Positions 42,501-53,610 of a stretch of DNA of 64,000 bases are shown here, in pieces. The notes under the pieces were generated by a model that worked only from the letters and a program-made list of their open reading frames with translations, made no database searches and was not told where the DNA came from. The stretch's first letter is position 1. Every line of letters begins with the position of its first letter. The position numbers were made by a program, and so were the translations under genes. Source of the DNA: Lingula anatina (taxonomy: Eukaryota > Brachiopoda > Lingulata > Lingulida > Lingulidae); the NCBI RefSeq assembly GCF_001039355.2, contig NW_019775806.1, forward strand, positions 142,037-206,036. The letters run 5' to 3'.

Positions 42501-45500
42501 AATCATGTAAATAAATCAAAATTGGAATAGTTTGAATATAATATAAAACATTCTATTACATAAAATGAAAAGATTATTATACCTCTGCTCTGTATTACTT
42601 CTGTTGAAGGCAAAATCTGGTAAAAGGTGAGGAGCTTTATTTTTCCTTGCATCTATTATCTGTAAAATATTTTATACATAAGAAATCAGCTGTAAAAAGT
42701 GATATCAGGATAGGTTCAGAGCTGAAATAAAGTTGAACACATAAAATGGCTTTGACACTGTTTTTCAGGGTGAAAATCTGAAAAAAAATTTAATGAATCT
42801 AAAATCCATGAAATTTCTGTTCATGTGGATAAGACTTACCTCTGAAACATGTGTGCACATGTTTGGAATTGCTGAGAGCTGTCCTATAAGGTTGAGATAA
42901 GCTGCTACAATAGCATGGATAGCACAAGTATGAGTAACAGGCAAATCTGAAGACACGGATATATTCTGAAATAGAACAGCATATGACAAAGTGATGAACT
43001 AACTGTGATGAACAAATAAGAGTATGTTTAAGGTTCTAATAATCTTGTAACTACCAAAATAATAAGGATGACCCAACTGGGTTTAGATTTGTAGATGAAG
43101 GTGTACTTCCTAAACCGTCCAATACCTGTATCCCCATGGCTAGCCTGACCAGGTCCACTAAGATGTCCTCCCCTCCTAACTCTATGGACAGAAGTGCCAG
43201 AGTGCAGTACAGGGCCTCAAAGTTGTCTACTTTATTGTTCTCCTGAAGCATGTTCTCATATATACAGCTGTAAAACTGGGGACCATTCTGTAAATAAAAA
43301 ACAAAACTGTACAATGAACGATAAAAAATTATGAAATAAAAATATATTTAACATCATTAAAAACGCAAGGTTAAAACATTGTAAGTAATTTACTTAAAAC
43401 AGTGGTAGGTAAAATGACAATGTCTGTACTTACTAGTATCACAATGTTTTATAGAATCAATGTGCACAATTTAAAACCATGTAAGGTAAAAATAAATATA
43501 ATTGTGAGCAATACTTCCTGAAATATACTTTGCTTTTTAATTTTTAATGATGTTCTATACTTAGATATTATGTACATATAATGATAAATACAAACTGCAT
43601 AATTCACTGAACTTAACTAGATTGATATCATCTTATATCATTTTTTTACCACACCATCATTTAGTTTTATTCTACTGTTCTCCATAAGAAAAATATTTTT
43701 ACTTCAAAATCCATTTTGCTTGCAACCCACATTCCTCTTTATTTTATATCTAACATGTTTGAACTTTACCTTCTTGATGAAAAATATGTCTTGTTGTGAT
43801 GCTTTTTCCACTGTAAGATTGAGAGCTTGAATATCCTTGGGAATCCTTAAAGAGAACAGAAATATTTTGGCTATTTATTATAAGAGTATAGACCCCAAAA
43901 GAGTGCTAAATAATTTATACCTTCCTCATAATTGTACAGATTCTTGTTAAATAGTGAGTAAAACATGTCAACACTGATTGCAAAATTAGTATCTGACTTC
44001 AAGTATCAAATATTCAAAGTTTTTTCTACTGATATACAAATGAATACTTCTAAAATATAGTGCAACATAAAACCTGAAACAACAGTTAGTGCATCAGTTT
44101 GGATCCATATAAAGCACCTTGCCCTGGTCTTCCTTAAGAAAAGTGACAATTAGTGTTTTTTAACTAGACAAAGCTTGTAGTGCATATATAACATATTAAA
44201 AGCTCAGGGATCATTTGATTTTTGATTCATGTATTACTGTGTATATACACATATTGTCCTTAGGCCAGGTTACATGCATGGCAGGGTCCATTCTTGTAAT
44301 CTATATATGGGATCACCAGATGAAATTAAAGCAAATTCTACAGTTATTCAAAAATCTACTTTTTAACATTTCTTTAATAGTGACTGGATATTAAAAAAGC
44401 AACAACAGTTTTGGCTTATGACAATATTTCTACAGAAAAACCAACATCAACAAATAATTGAAACCATTTTACACTCCAGACATGTTCTAAAAAAATTAAT
44501 GCCCAACAGATGAGACACAAGTGCATTCCTGAAACAAAAAAAACCTCGGTTGCCAATGCATATAGCCATGACAGCCCTATTAAGTCTGTGAAATGTTGGT
44601 TATTGTTATTCATGAACTAATGAAATGGGTTCAAAAGAGACTAAATCAAATGTCAGGTTATCAAATGAAAATTGCCTGCATGTAACAAGTGAGAAGTTAT
44701 ATCTACATATTGCTTTGCATTAGAAATACTCAATTTGCACTTTTCTGTGTTAGTAAGGACAATGTGGCTCAATTTGAACTTTCAAAAATCTCATCCGTTA
44801 CATACAGCTTGAAATAAAAGCAACAAAGGGCAAGGTTTGGTCAAATTCACTATTCAATGAGAAATGACCCTTTGAGAGCTTTTAAATGCCTTAGTTACGC
44901 ATTTACCCTCCATTTAACACTTGTTTCAATGTGACCACAGCCCAAGCTTTAATTTCCAAGTTAATCTATATGAAGTGGACTATTGTATAGTAAGTGGAGT
45001 TTTCAATTCAGATTTTACATTTGACTTAAATCTAATAAAATGTGGACAAAATAATGAAACAAAAGAAGTCAACCTGAGTCACACAAATGCCACCATTAAG
45101 TGTTAGATTAAGAGCCCAGCCCACTAATAACATCCTTCTCAACTGCAGTAAATGATCTGTCATGCAACAACAAGAAATGTGAAAGCAATCGGGTAATGAT
45201 CTACAAACTTACAGGAAAAAACCATAGCCTTACCATGTTATAGTATCACTGTTCTCACTACAACCACAACAAATAACAATATTCAAATATGGCTTTTTCA
45301 GGTGACCAGAAAAGACAGGTTACACATAATTATTTCTTTTCTACTTATAAATGTCCCATGCACCTTTTCAAATATACTGTAAATTAACCGAAATCAAATA
45401 TTACATATCCCAAAATAATTGATGCCATAATAATTCAAAAGAATTAAATAATGTAATATTAAAGATATGTTAAATTTTTTGCTTTTTTTTTCTGAAGTCC

Positions 45501-48500
45501 CAAATGGGATAAGTAAAACACTGTTTTTTCAAGGAACAATTAAAAATAGAATTTCACACAGATTTGCCAGTTCTAAGAGAAAAATTTAAGTTATATTTAT
45601 AATTACAAGGATATTAAACTGATAAAAGAACCCAGGCCATTCTGGTAAATTTAAAAGCAACCATAACATATTCATTTACTTAAGGACATGACGCCATTAT
45701 CTTGGAAAACATTTAGGAAACTTTTCCTATGCTAACCTCTATAATCAATGCATATCTTCTTTTATGCCTGTTGTTATAATTCAGAAAAGTTCACATTAAA
45801 CATCACACTTCAGAGTACGGCACTCCAAACAAACATCTTTATTGAAAATATTTTCCATTTTACATCAAATGATACACTTCAAACCATACATCAGTAGAGT
45901 ACAGAAAGGTCCCCCTAGTAAGCTAAAACCAAATGCTTACCTGACAAACTTGAGTTTACCAGAGTTGTCATGTCTGTCTAAAAGTGTGTGTAGAATCTCC
46001 TGCACAATCAATCTGATGCCAGCATCATAGGCAAGAGACATTCTCAGTAATGGATCCAGGAAGGCAGGAGGGAAGGCATTGATCATTAGCACTGTGCGAT
46101 ACTTGGTAGCCACCTAACAACACACAATATCTGAGTTATACCCCATTCAAAACTGCCGAGAATATTACAATCTATTCACCCATTTTGATTTCAATAGTTT
46201 ATGTGTTACAAGTAAAATCCACAGGTCTCTATTTCCATTATGAGAGTGGCTTAAAAAATAGAAATTTGGCACTTAAAAAACTTTTTAAAAAGTTCATAGA
46301 TAATAATTTCATTTACAGTTTGGACATGATACCTTGGCTATTAAGAGTTACGTTATGAAATTTTGTGGAAAAGTCAATTTTTGCTACATGTAATGCTCAC
46401 TGTATGAGTTTAACTAATAAGCAATTTCAAACAAGCACATCAAATGGACAAATGGGCATCAGTATCCAAATGCATTTGACAAAAATTATACAAGCTTATA
46501 ACTGGCCAATTTTGTTACGTTGACATGAAATAACATATGAAAAATAAAGATTAGTGCTTTTGTTTTTGGTTCATATGCTGCCACTAACCTTTAGCATAGT
46601 TTTCAATAACATTGTCTGTAATAAAGTGTCCTTTCTATCCCTGGAAGAAAAGAGATTGAGTTACATAAGCTCACATTTCTTATTCCAACTATCCAGGAAA
46701 TTCTGTTCAACTTCTTAAAATTCTGTTCAGCAACAAAACTTAATATACTGACTGACTAGCAAATTATACATTTATGCTCAGTGCTAAAATTAGTACATCA
46801 GTTCGTTGTCTTTTTTGAGATAATTACACACATAAAGGGAATCCATTATAAAAAGTGAATGAAATGAATTGACTTTCCAACTCGGTAAGTATTAGCAAGT
46901 GAAAATTTTCTTTTTTTATCTCACCCTGAAGAAACATCCTCCTCCAAATCTAGAAGCGGTACTTTCCCCATTACAAACATCATGATTTCAATCTTCTGAT
47001 AGTCTGGGAGATTATTGGCAAATTCACCTGTAAAAAATTCAATGCAAAACAATGTTTAAAAAGGTGCAATAAATAAATCACTTACTTCTAGCTTAAATAT
47101 AAAAAGAACAAATTAATTGTTCAAAGCATTGTGAACTTGTTCGTGCTATGAAGCATATTAAGCTTCATTTAAATTAATGCATGCATCATAATACTCACCT
47201 ATAGTATTAATAACTGCTTCCTGAAAGTTTTTCTCATCTAGAACCCTTTGCCTGTCAGAGGTTTGTACTGACACGGAACTCTTAAGATGACGTAACAATG
47301 TGTTAAACACCTCAAGAACAGATGGTCCTGAAACATTAAACATAAATGTTATACTCAATTCACATGCCTTGTGACCCCACATATTGCAATTTTAACAGTA
47401 ACCTTAATGAATGCAGTTATAACTGAGGATGAAGGGAACTCTGAAAGCTCATTATGCATTCACACATGTAAAGACATGCGTCTCAACTTCAGTGGTATTT
47501 CACTGAAGTTAAGTTTACCTCAATAATCACAAATATTGGGAAGGTCTATCAACTTATGTCCTTTTATAGATCCATAAAATCCACATGACTGAATATGCAT
47601 CTTTGCTTGGTGTAGGAACTTCAAACAAATCTGAAGCTCACTCTCAGTGACCACTAAGTGTCAATATATGGAAGTTGAAAAAAGATGAATCTGGCACAAA
47701 TCAGGGAACACTGCCTTCAGATATGTACAGATCCCTCTGGCAACCAATATCACTGAACCTCAGGGTACACTGCCTTCACATACCTACAGAACCCCCTGAC
47801 AACAAATATCACTGAACCTCAGGGTACACTGCCTTCACATACCTACAGAACCCCCGGCAGCAATCACCACTGTTTCAGAAACAACATCAACAATGCCAGC
47901 TTTAACTCTAGGCTCATCTTTGTTATGTGCGTCTAGATGGCTCATTAGATGATGCACTACCATGTGGCCATATTGGTCCTGAAAAATGGCACATAAGAAC
48001 AATGCTAAGAAAGTTTCTTTGCAATTAAAGAGTATTTCAAATTAACAACAATTAACTATGCTCTGTTACTGTAATGGTAGGAACATTCCACGGCTATATC
48101 AGGGTTTTCTTCAGTCCAGTGGGCTTTGTCCCTTGCAAACATTCTTGGCTCCTGAATTTTTTTTACACTTTGTAACATTCCTAGAACTGTATATTTGAGC
48201 TCAGCAGTCAATTGAACTAATACATTGCATAAGACTGTAATCATTATAACAAGGGGTTTTCCTTTCATTACATATGTCATTCACATACTTCAAAGTCTTA
48301 CCTGCACTGAATACATGAGGATCCTGAAAATCTTCACAGCAAACTTATTTGGAACCCATAGCTTGTGATAGTCCAAATGCCTGGAATTGGATAAAGGGTG
48401 CAATATAAACCATTTTTAAATTGGTATTAATCAAAGTTTAATAAAGACAAAACCTAGACCTTAACCACAATAACATGGTCAGTTTCAAAAGAACTAAGAC

Positions 48501-50836
48501 AGAGAGACACTTACTGTAACACTGGTTTCAAAACTGATGTGATATTCCCAAATGTAGCCCTACACACTAAATCTCGTAGGACCATTTCAGCCACAACTCC
48601 TGGACTTTCATCCTCCTTTGGACTCTCTGGATCATTGTCCATACTGGGAAAGTATGATCAATATAGATAATTTACTATTTCTATTGATTTGTATTAATTT
48701 ACTATTTGTATTGACTGAACAATAATATACACCAATACACCATATTCACCATTTTTTATTATCTACTATCCATTAAGTGTAAGTAGCATCTGCACAAGAC
48801 TAAAAACATCTAATTTTTTGCATGCCATAATTATAAACAGACAAGTGAATTTCTATCACACCCTGTCAAAAGTTTTTTTTCATCTGAGCATGTATCATTT
48901 CTCTCCCCAATTAAAAAAACTTAATGGTAGATTGATGCTCACTTGCAACCCTGCAAGCTGTACAACAGTGAAGGGATAATTTTATTCATGTGGACTGGAT
49001 CCCAGATGTTCACTTGTAAGTCATCACTGACGGTTTTCTTCACAATGCCCTGAAGACCATGTAGACCAGCAACACGGATTCTGGCAAGGAAAAAGAAATG
49101 CACTAAAAACCACATAATAACAAATCCCTTTCCCCCAGTGTGGTTTGTCTGGTGATATTTCTTCATTTAAAAGGTGTCTCAGAAACCTTAGTTTAAGGTT
49201 GATTTATGTGTTACTTTATCATGTAAACTGGGTATGCTCTGAAGTTGTTTATATGCTTATCATACTGAAGGGAAAAAAAGATCCTGCAATTTAATCAATA
49301 GCAGCAACTCCTATTTACAAGAGTCAGTTCCTAACAAGAAATCAATAGCTGCATTCACACATGTGATGTTGCCAGATGGAAATCAAACTTGTCTGCTGGG
49401 ACTTGGTGGGAAAATTCATACACTCTGGTTTTACACGTGCCGTAGGCGATATTCAAATAATCGGAAATTAACAATCAAGTTGTAGCTGAAATGTGTATTT
49501 TTAGACTAAATTTGCAGTCCCAAGGCGATATGATCACTCTTACCTGATTCTTGTTGTCTCAGGTTCAGCACTGCTGTGGCACATTGAGCTAAACTTAGAC
49601 ACAAAGAAGTCATAGGAGCGGTGATATGATGGAGTGTCTTCTTCTATATTGGCAAATTTTACAAACTGAAAGGCAAAACCAAAAGATTAATTACATTCTT
49701 CAGGCACATATCTCACTGAAGATATGTTCAGATTTCAAATCAATATAGTGTGAAAATACCAGGCAAAGATGCACCACGTGTATTCTAAACAAACAACTAC
49801 TCGAGTCTACAATTCAATTAATAATGCCTTACTTACAGACTGTGAGGCCAAAATTTGTAGCTGAGGCTCAGGGCTTTCCAATGTCTTGTGTACCATCTTC
49901 AGGAAGCTCTCCACAAACAAGTTACTATGAGCATGGCAAGCTAATAAGAGCTGGTCTAGTGCCTCCATGCTAATACTGACATAGCTAAAATGAGGAAACC
50001 AATTAAAAATATATACTGCTGACAAATAAATGTCTTGATAAAAGTTCTTGTAATTTACAATGAAAAATAAAAAAAAAACAAGAAATGGAATGCCATGCCA
50101 CTGAAAGCAGCATGTATAACACATAGCTGAAAAACCACTCTGAAAACAAATGTTTAAAAGAACAGGTAACTTTAATTCAAAATAATTGTTCACAGCACAC
50201 TTACCCTGTCCTACTTCTTGTCACATCTCTGCTAAGTCTTTGCTCCAGATACTGTCCTATGCGGTCTAACTTCTCTGGCTTTGATGTCCCATAGTACACT
50301 AATTTTTGCATGTTATCTTTGACCAAGCCATCCTTCAAAAATAAAAAGATTGCAGATAGAACTATAACTACATATAGGCACATTAAGCCTCACATTAAGA
50401 TCCAAGGAAACAAACTGTCCCACATACTTTAGGGAAGTGAAAAAAATATCCTAAGCATTAAGGAAAATCTGTTTCACTTAAATCTGAATAAATAAATCTC
50501 ACAAGATATGAGAAGCAAAATACACCAAAATCTTCTAAATACTCTTATAATATTTGAAATAAACTCACCTCTGGGTTGTCAGGGAATATACTGTCTACCA
50601 GTCTCTTGTATCTTGGTTTCAGTGCTGTGCAGCAGCCACAACAACCTAACAAAGCAGTAAAGCAAGGGTGGATTCTTCAAAAACAAATACAGAACATCTG
50701 TATGTATCTAAGGTGGTCAGACAAAGTGCAAGAATAATTTTGTGTACACCCCAGAATTAGATTTCAGATGTACAATCAATCTACTCTTCGAATCAAAACA
50801 TTTTCTTGATCTTGTACAAACTGCAATAGGTCAAAA

Positions 50837-50867
<31 letters not shown>

Positions 50868-51963
50868 AATAAAAGTTATGTCAGGTTTTTTATGTACCAG
50901 ATTTCACTACATCTCAGTGCAGTTCACTATGTGCCTGGCATCTTATATGGCTCTGATTGCACGAATACATTCTAATGAGGAAAGAGCACAGCTGCCATGC
51001 ACTGGCACTGAAAGCTAGCAAACAAAAATATCTTTTGCTGCCAGACCAAGAACTTTATCCCTGCTTCAACCTCTCAGCGCTGAGTGCCAAGGGAAAGCAG
51101 GTGCCATTTATGATGGCATGGTAATGGTACCCCTCCTCCTCCCAACATACAGTTAAGGTTGAACTTGTCTCAGTTTTCAGCTTTACATGCTTGATACTTA
51201 CTACTGGGTAGCATGTTGTAAGGCAAAAAAAAAAAAAAAAGAAAAAAAAAACCCCGAGGCAAAGGTTGGCACTATGTCCTCCTGCTCCAAGGATAGACAC
51301 TGTGTCCACAAGGCCACCCAATCAGTCACATACAGTATTTAGTATAGCTATTTATTTAATATCTATTTATGGAAAGGAAATTTGGTTCAATCTAAGCAAT
51401 GATCTAAGCAATAGTCATATCACTACAAGACCCCATTTAGACACATTGTACTAGCTGGGTTGGTCCAACTCTGCGGGGATTCTCACTAAGTGCAAGCAGC
51501 GGAATCCGTTTAATTGTATGGCATGCCTCCTTGTGCAGCTTTCGGGGTAATTAAACAGATTGCGCACGAAAGTTAATTACCCCCGCACTGCTTGAGGAGG
51601 CGTATAATTCAGTTTAGCCAACTGCACTTAGTGAGAGCCCCCGCAGTGTTGGATCAACCCAACTATTACGCTATATCTATCTGAATGCTCCCTTACACTA
51701 ACTTAGAGTTACTACAGTACTAGCCAAAAAAAAGTTACTATGATGGTTAAGTTTTTGAAGTTTTTTTTTCACGGCTACTCGCATTAATTGGAAAATCTGT
51801 ACATGGAGAAGTTGAAACTTGAATAGGTTAATGAAATGGAGAGCTACATGCAACAACAACGAATCATGATTTCCGAGTTTTCACTCACTGAAAACAACTA
51901 CCCCCGCCTATTTTTATTAAGTGCTTACGCCCACTCACCCCTTAAGATAAACATACCTGTCAT
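37390..51963 (-). CDS. EFR3: EFR3 homolog (rolling blackout), complete
   Basis: Membrane scaffold that recruits the PI4KIIIalpha/TTC7/FAM126 complex to the plasma membrane to make PI4P; the fly ortholog is rolling blackout. Coding exons in 5'-to-3' order: 51957-51963, 50569-50645, 50205-50332, 49837-49984, 49544-49665, 48943-49080, 48515-48643, 48302-48380, 47843-47978, 47199-47327, 46925-47027, 46589-46640, 45941-46113, 43770-43845, 43126-43287, 42840-42965, 42583-42659, 42144-42283, 38919-39013, 38430-38481, 37983-38092, 37390-37518. All junctions are GT-AG and stay in frame; the total is 2,388 nt, 795 residues plus stop (human EFR3A about 821). Family marks are the N-terminal Cys cluster MTGCCGCCTALKPRYKRLVD, KPEKLDRIGQYLEQRLSRDV, FVKFANIEEDTPSYHRSYDF, RIRVAGLHGLQGIVKKTVSD, VLEVFNTLLRHLK and the end FPDLYVY. 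The fold is ARM/HEAT-like. The last four exons also occur at 34378-35982. Confidence 0.95.
39567..42143 (-). other. EFR3 intron
   Basis: AT-rich intron of about 2.6 kb beyond the duplicated block. Only the candidate microexon at 41601-41624 stands out. Confidence 0.5.
41601..41624 (-). CDS. EFR3: Candidate 24-nt EFR3 microexon
   Basis: On the - strand, ATGCAG/ precedes a 24-nt segment followed by /GTAAAC. It has phase 1 on both sides, matching the G left by 42144-42283 and the AT needed by 38919-39013. Included, it adds eight residues within GRMDSWFAG; skipped, the frame is unchanged. It lies in an intron of about 3.1 kb with no other coding sequence. I have no homolog in memory, so this rests on splice sites, length and phase only. 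Confidence 0.4.
42144..43845 (-). CDS. EFR3: EFR3 late exons
   Basis: Exons 43770-43845, 43126-43287, 42840-42965, 42583-42659 and 42144-42283. They encode RIPKDIQALNLTVEKASQQD, ENNKVDNFEALYCTLALLSI, ELGGEDILVDLVRLAMGIQ, HAIVAAYLNLIGQLSAIPNM, PHLLPDFAFNRSNTEQ and GYDTSTLGTPFTISRLSQSR. The last exon ends in one base (G), which joins either the candidate microexon at 41601 or the exon at 38919. Confidence 0.92.
43846..45940 (-). other. EFR3 intron, nothing notable
   Basis: AT-rich, no open frame with splice context, no element ends recognised. Confidence 0.4.
45941..49080 (-). CDS. EFR3: EFR3 middle exons (helical repeats)
   Basis: Exons 48943-49080, 48515-48643, 48302-48380, 47843-47978, 47199-47327, 46925-47027, 46589-46640 and 45941-46113. 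They encode IRVAGLHGLQGIVKKTVSDD, MNKIIPSLLYSLQ, RDLVCRATFGNITSVLKPVL, LWVPNKFAVKIFRILMYSVQ, HLDAHNKDEPRVKAGIV-like sequence, PSVLEVFNTLLRHLKSSVSV, EIMMFVMGKVPLLDLEED, LLQTMLLKTMLK and YRTVLMINAFPPAFLDPLLR. The donor at 47842 abuts a 59-bp tandem repeat; see the repeat entry at 47700-47860. Confidence 0.92.
47700..47860. repeat. 59-bp tandem repeat overlapping an EFR3 5' splice site
   Basis: About 2.6 copies of a unit containing ACTGCCTTCA and AATATCACTGAACC. On the - strand the real donor (exon end 47843) lies in one unit, and a copy of it (GGTTCTGTAG/GTATGTGAAG) lies 59 bp downstream at 47784/47783; the third unit has lost the GT. Confidence 0.85.
49544..50645 (-). CDS. EFR3: EFR3 N-terminal exons (palmitoylation and first helical repeats)
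   Basis: Exons 50569-50645, 50205-50332, 49837-49984 and 49544-49665. Reading order: CCGCCTALKPRYKRLVDSIF, DGLVKDNMQKLVYYG, KPEKLDRIGQYLEQRLSRDV, SISMEALDQLLLACHAHSNL, FVESFLKMVHKTLESPEPQL, FVKFANIEEDTPSYHRSYDF, FVSKFSSMCHSS. Conservation with EFR3/rolling blackout is near-continuous, and basic residues after the Cys cluster fit lipid contact. Confidence 0.94.
50834..50874. repeat. (AAAT)n microsatellite
   Basis: About ten tetranucleotide units in the first EFR3 intron. Confidence 0.9.
51449..51667. mobile_element. Fold-back MITE, about 219 bp
   Basis: Arms of about 45 nt are inverted repeats (TGGGTTG[G/A]TCCAAC, CTGCGGGG, CTCACTAAGTGCA). Inside, GGGGTAATTAA (51544-51554) is inverted as TTAATTACCCC, and GCCTCC pairs with GGAGGC, so most of the element folds on itself. 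It shares the motifs ATTCTC(A/G)CTAA and GTTAATTACCCCC with 60499-60761 and 63241-63465. Confidence 0.8.
51957..51963 (-). CDS. EFR3: EFR3 first coding exon (7 nt)
   Basis: ATG ACA G followed by a GTATGT donor supplies M-T-G, and the next exon (50569-50645) continues GT TGT TGT to give MTGCCGCC. The tiny coding part was found by working back from the Cys cluster: the acceptor at 50646 leaves exactly the phase this ATG provides, and fly EFR3 also starts with a very short M-x-G before CC. The four cysteines (C4, C5, C7, C8) are the expected palmitoylation sites. Confidence 0.85.
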
Positions 51964-52087
51964 TGTGCTCCTTTGTAGCTCCTTTTGTAATAAATTTGTA
52001 GTTTTGGTATAAGAAGACAGGAATATTTACAATAAAATACAGAAACAATTTTCGTGCCCCGAAACCTCTGTCATGTTTGTAGTTGCT

Positions 52088-52105
52088 TATCGATAGATGG
52101 CGCTC
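52088..52105 (-). promoter_or_regulatory. Candidate EFR3 core promoter motifs (TATCGATA and ATGGCG)
   Basis: About 125-140 bp upstream of the EFR3 start codon is TATCGATA (52088-52095), identical to the DRE core known from Drosophila housekeeping promoters, followed by AGATGGCGCTC, which resembles a YY1-type ATGGC box. Position and motif type suit a TATA-less promoter. Whether this lineage uses either motif is not shown by the sequence. Confidence 0.3.
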
Positions 52106-52169
52106 TGATGTAGTTACTCTCAGCATGCTCAAAATGAGAAGGAGCCGGTGCAAAGCAGTTCAAGTTAAC

Positions 52170-52211
52170 CTTGGACCTAAATAGAGAAGGCCTTCTCTAT
52201 TTAGGTCCAAG
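52170..52211. repeat. 42-bp perfect palindrome upstream of EFR3
   Basis: Two 21-nt arms meet with no loop at GG/CC (52190/52191). GTTAAC-type bases continue the symmetry outside with a one-base offset. It is about 207 bp upstream of the EFR3 start codon. Confidence 0.95.
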
Positions 52212-53185
52212 AGTTAACCAAAGAGTTAATTTAATATACAAGCCAACAAGACTAGCTATTTTCTTATTCAAGTAACCTAAATTATCTTTTTAAAACTTTG
52301 TTTAGCTGTGCAAATTTTGATTTGACAATGCAGCATTACGCATATGTTTTTTGTTTGTTTTTTAATGCATACTCGGTAGCGTTAAATACTCAGTAGAACT
52401 ATAAGGCTTTACATATATACACTTACATGTACAACATATACCCCGTTAAATAATTTTATTGTTAGTAAATTATTTTTATGTCTTTTTTTATTTATCCACT
52501 TAATTAAGTTTCTTAAAGTAAATAATTGGCTTCAGTCACGTTCTTTTTATAAAAGTGATCTCATTAAAAATAGCTAGTTTTATAGCTTTGTACCCTAGAT
52601 CTGCTTATTGGTAATAAATTTCTATCCACATTGGTTCAAAAAAGCACTATACCCCATAATAATGAAAGAAGTGTATGCATATATTTTCTGCTGAATGAAA
52701 TAAATCGGTCTCCAATAAATCATAAACTTGCATGCGCATGTACAGTACAAGTACTGGTATTTAATTTTTTTCTCCAAATTACCATGGTGTAACTCGAAAC
52801 AATTTTCAAAAACACAGAAATTAAAGCAAGGATTTTATCATATATTTCCAGGTTTTATTTTGAAGAAGACAAAATAACATTTTTTTCAGTTGAAAATTTA
52901 TTACTCATGGAATAGGATCAAAGTTCAACAACCATGCATATATGTCATTGATAATGAATGAAGTCTACATGGGTCTACATGAAGGGGAACCTGGTTAGTG
53001 GATTAATTATTGTATAGTTGCACTGAGATTTCAACAGTGCCTATCCTCAATTAAACAACTAAAATTGTCGCCTTTCAAAATAGCCGATACAAAGACTGGT
53101 AATTGTAAAGTGACTTTGATCAACTTCCAAAGCCATTCAGAAAATGCACCCAGTTAAAATAACTGTAAACATAGCCTATTGTAAT

Positions 53186-53534
53186 TCAATAGCACATTAT
53201 TTTTCGTTCTACCCGACTTGTTTGTGACAATCCAATACATGTTCCTGGCTGTAAATAAACACAGCTGTCTTTGAGGCCTAGTATACTGTATTTGACCAGC
53301 TCGTGCTCCAGTTTCAGGTATTGGTTGCTGATAAGGGAGGCCAGTGAAGCTGAATCAGAAATACTGCTACCTGTTGCTAAGCGTCTCAGGAGCCTACACA
53401 TATGGCAGCCAAGAAATATAGGGGGACAGGAAGAATCCAAGTTAAGGAACAGCGGTGTACTGTTCACCAGTGCTACTTTGGACAAAATGCCTGTTTTAAA
53501 TAGGCTTAATGTTGTCTGTAGCCCTTGGTCAGTG
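53186..53534 (-). CDS. Uncertain: last-exon-like open frame of an unknown gene
   Basis: A 116-codon open frame on the - strand starts at a candidate TTTTTCCAG/ acceptor (53535) and ends in a stop at 53186. Two in-frame TAGs lie just upstream of the acceptor, as expected if the frame begins at a splice site. It is visibly less AT-rich than its surroundings, and part reads like a globular protein (LASLISNQYLKLEHELVKYS, ILGLKDSCVYLQPG). I do not recognise the family. The + strand is also open over 53271-53561, which weakens the case. If real, the upstream exons would lie inside the RGS22 introns. AATAAA on the - strand occurs at 52854-52859. Confidence 0.35.
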
Positions 53535-53610
53535 CTGGAAAAACTGATAAGTGACTACTAGACCCAGTAGTTATTCTGAAGCAGTGATTTCTTCAGCGGA
53601 TGTCTTTAAG

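Larger units (their letters stand above)
50646..51956 (-). other. EFR3 first intron
   Basis: Runs from the 7-nt first coding exon to 50645; holds (AAAT)n at 50834-50874 and the fold-back MITE at 51449-51667. No other exon seen. Confidence 0.5.
51964..53185. other. Head-to-head intergenic region, EFR3 side
   Basis: Lies between the EFR3 start (51963) and the uncertain exon at 53186. It holds the motifs at 52088-52105, a 42-bp perfect palindrome at 52170-52211, and then AT-rich sequence in which I see no gene. Confidence 0.5.
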
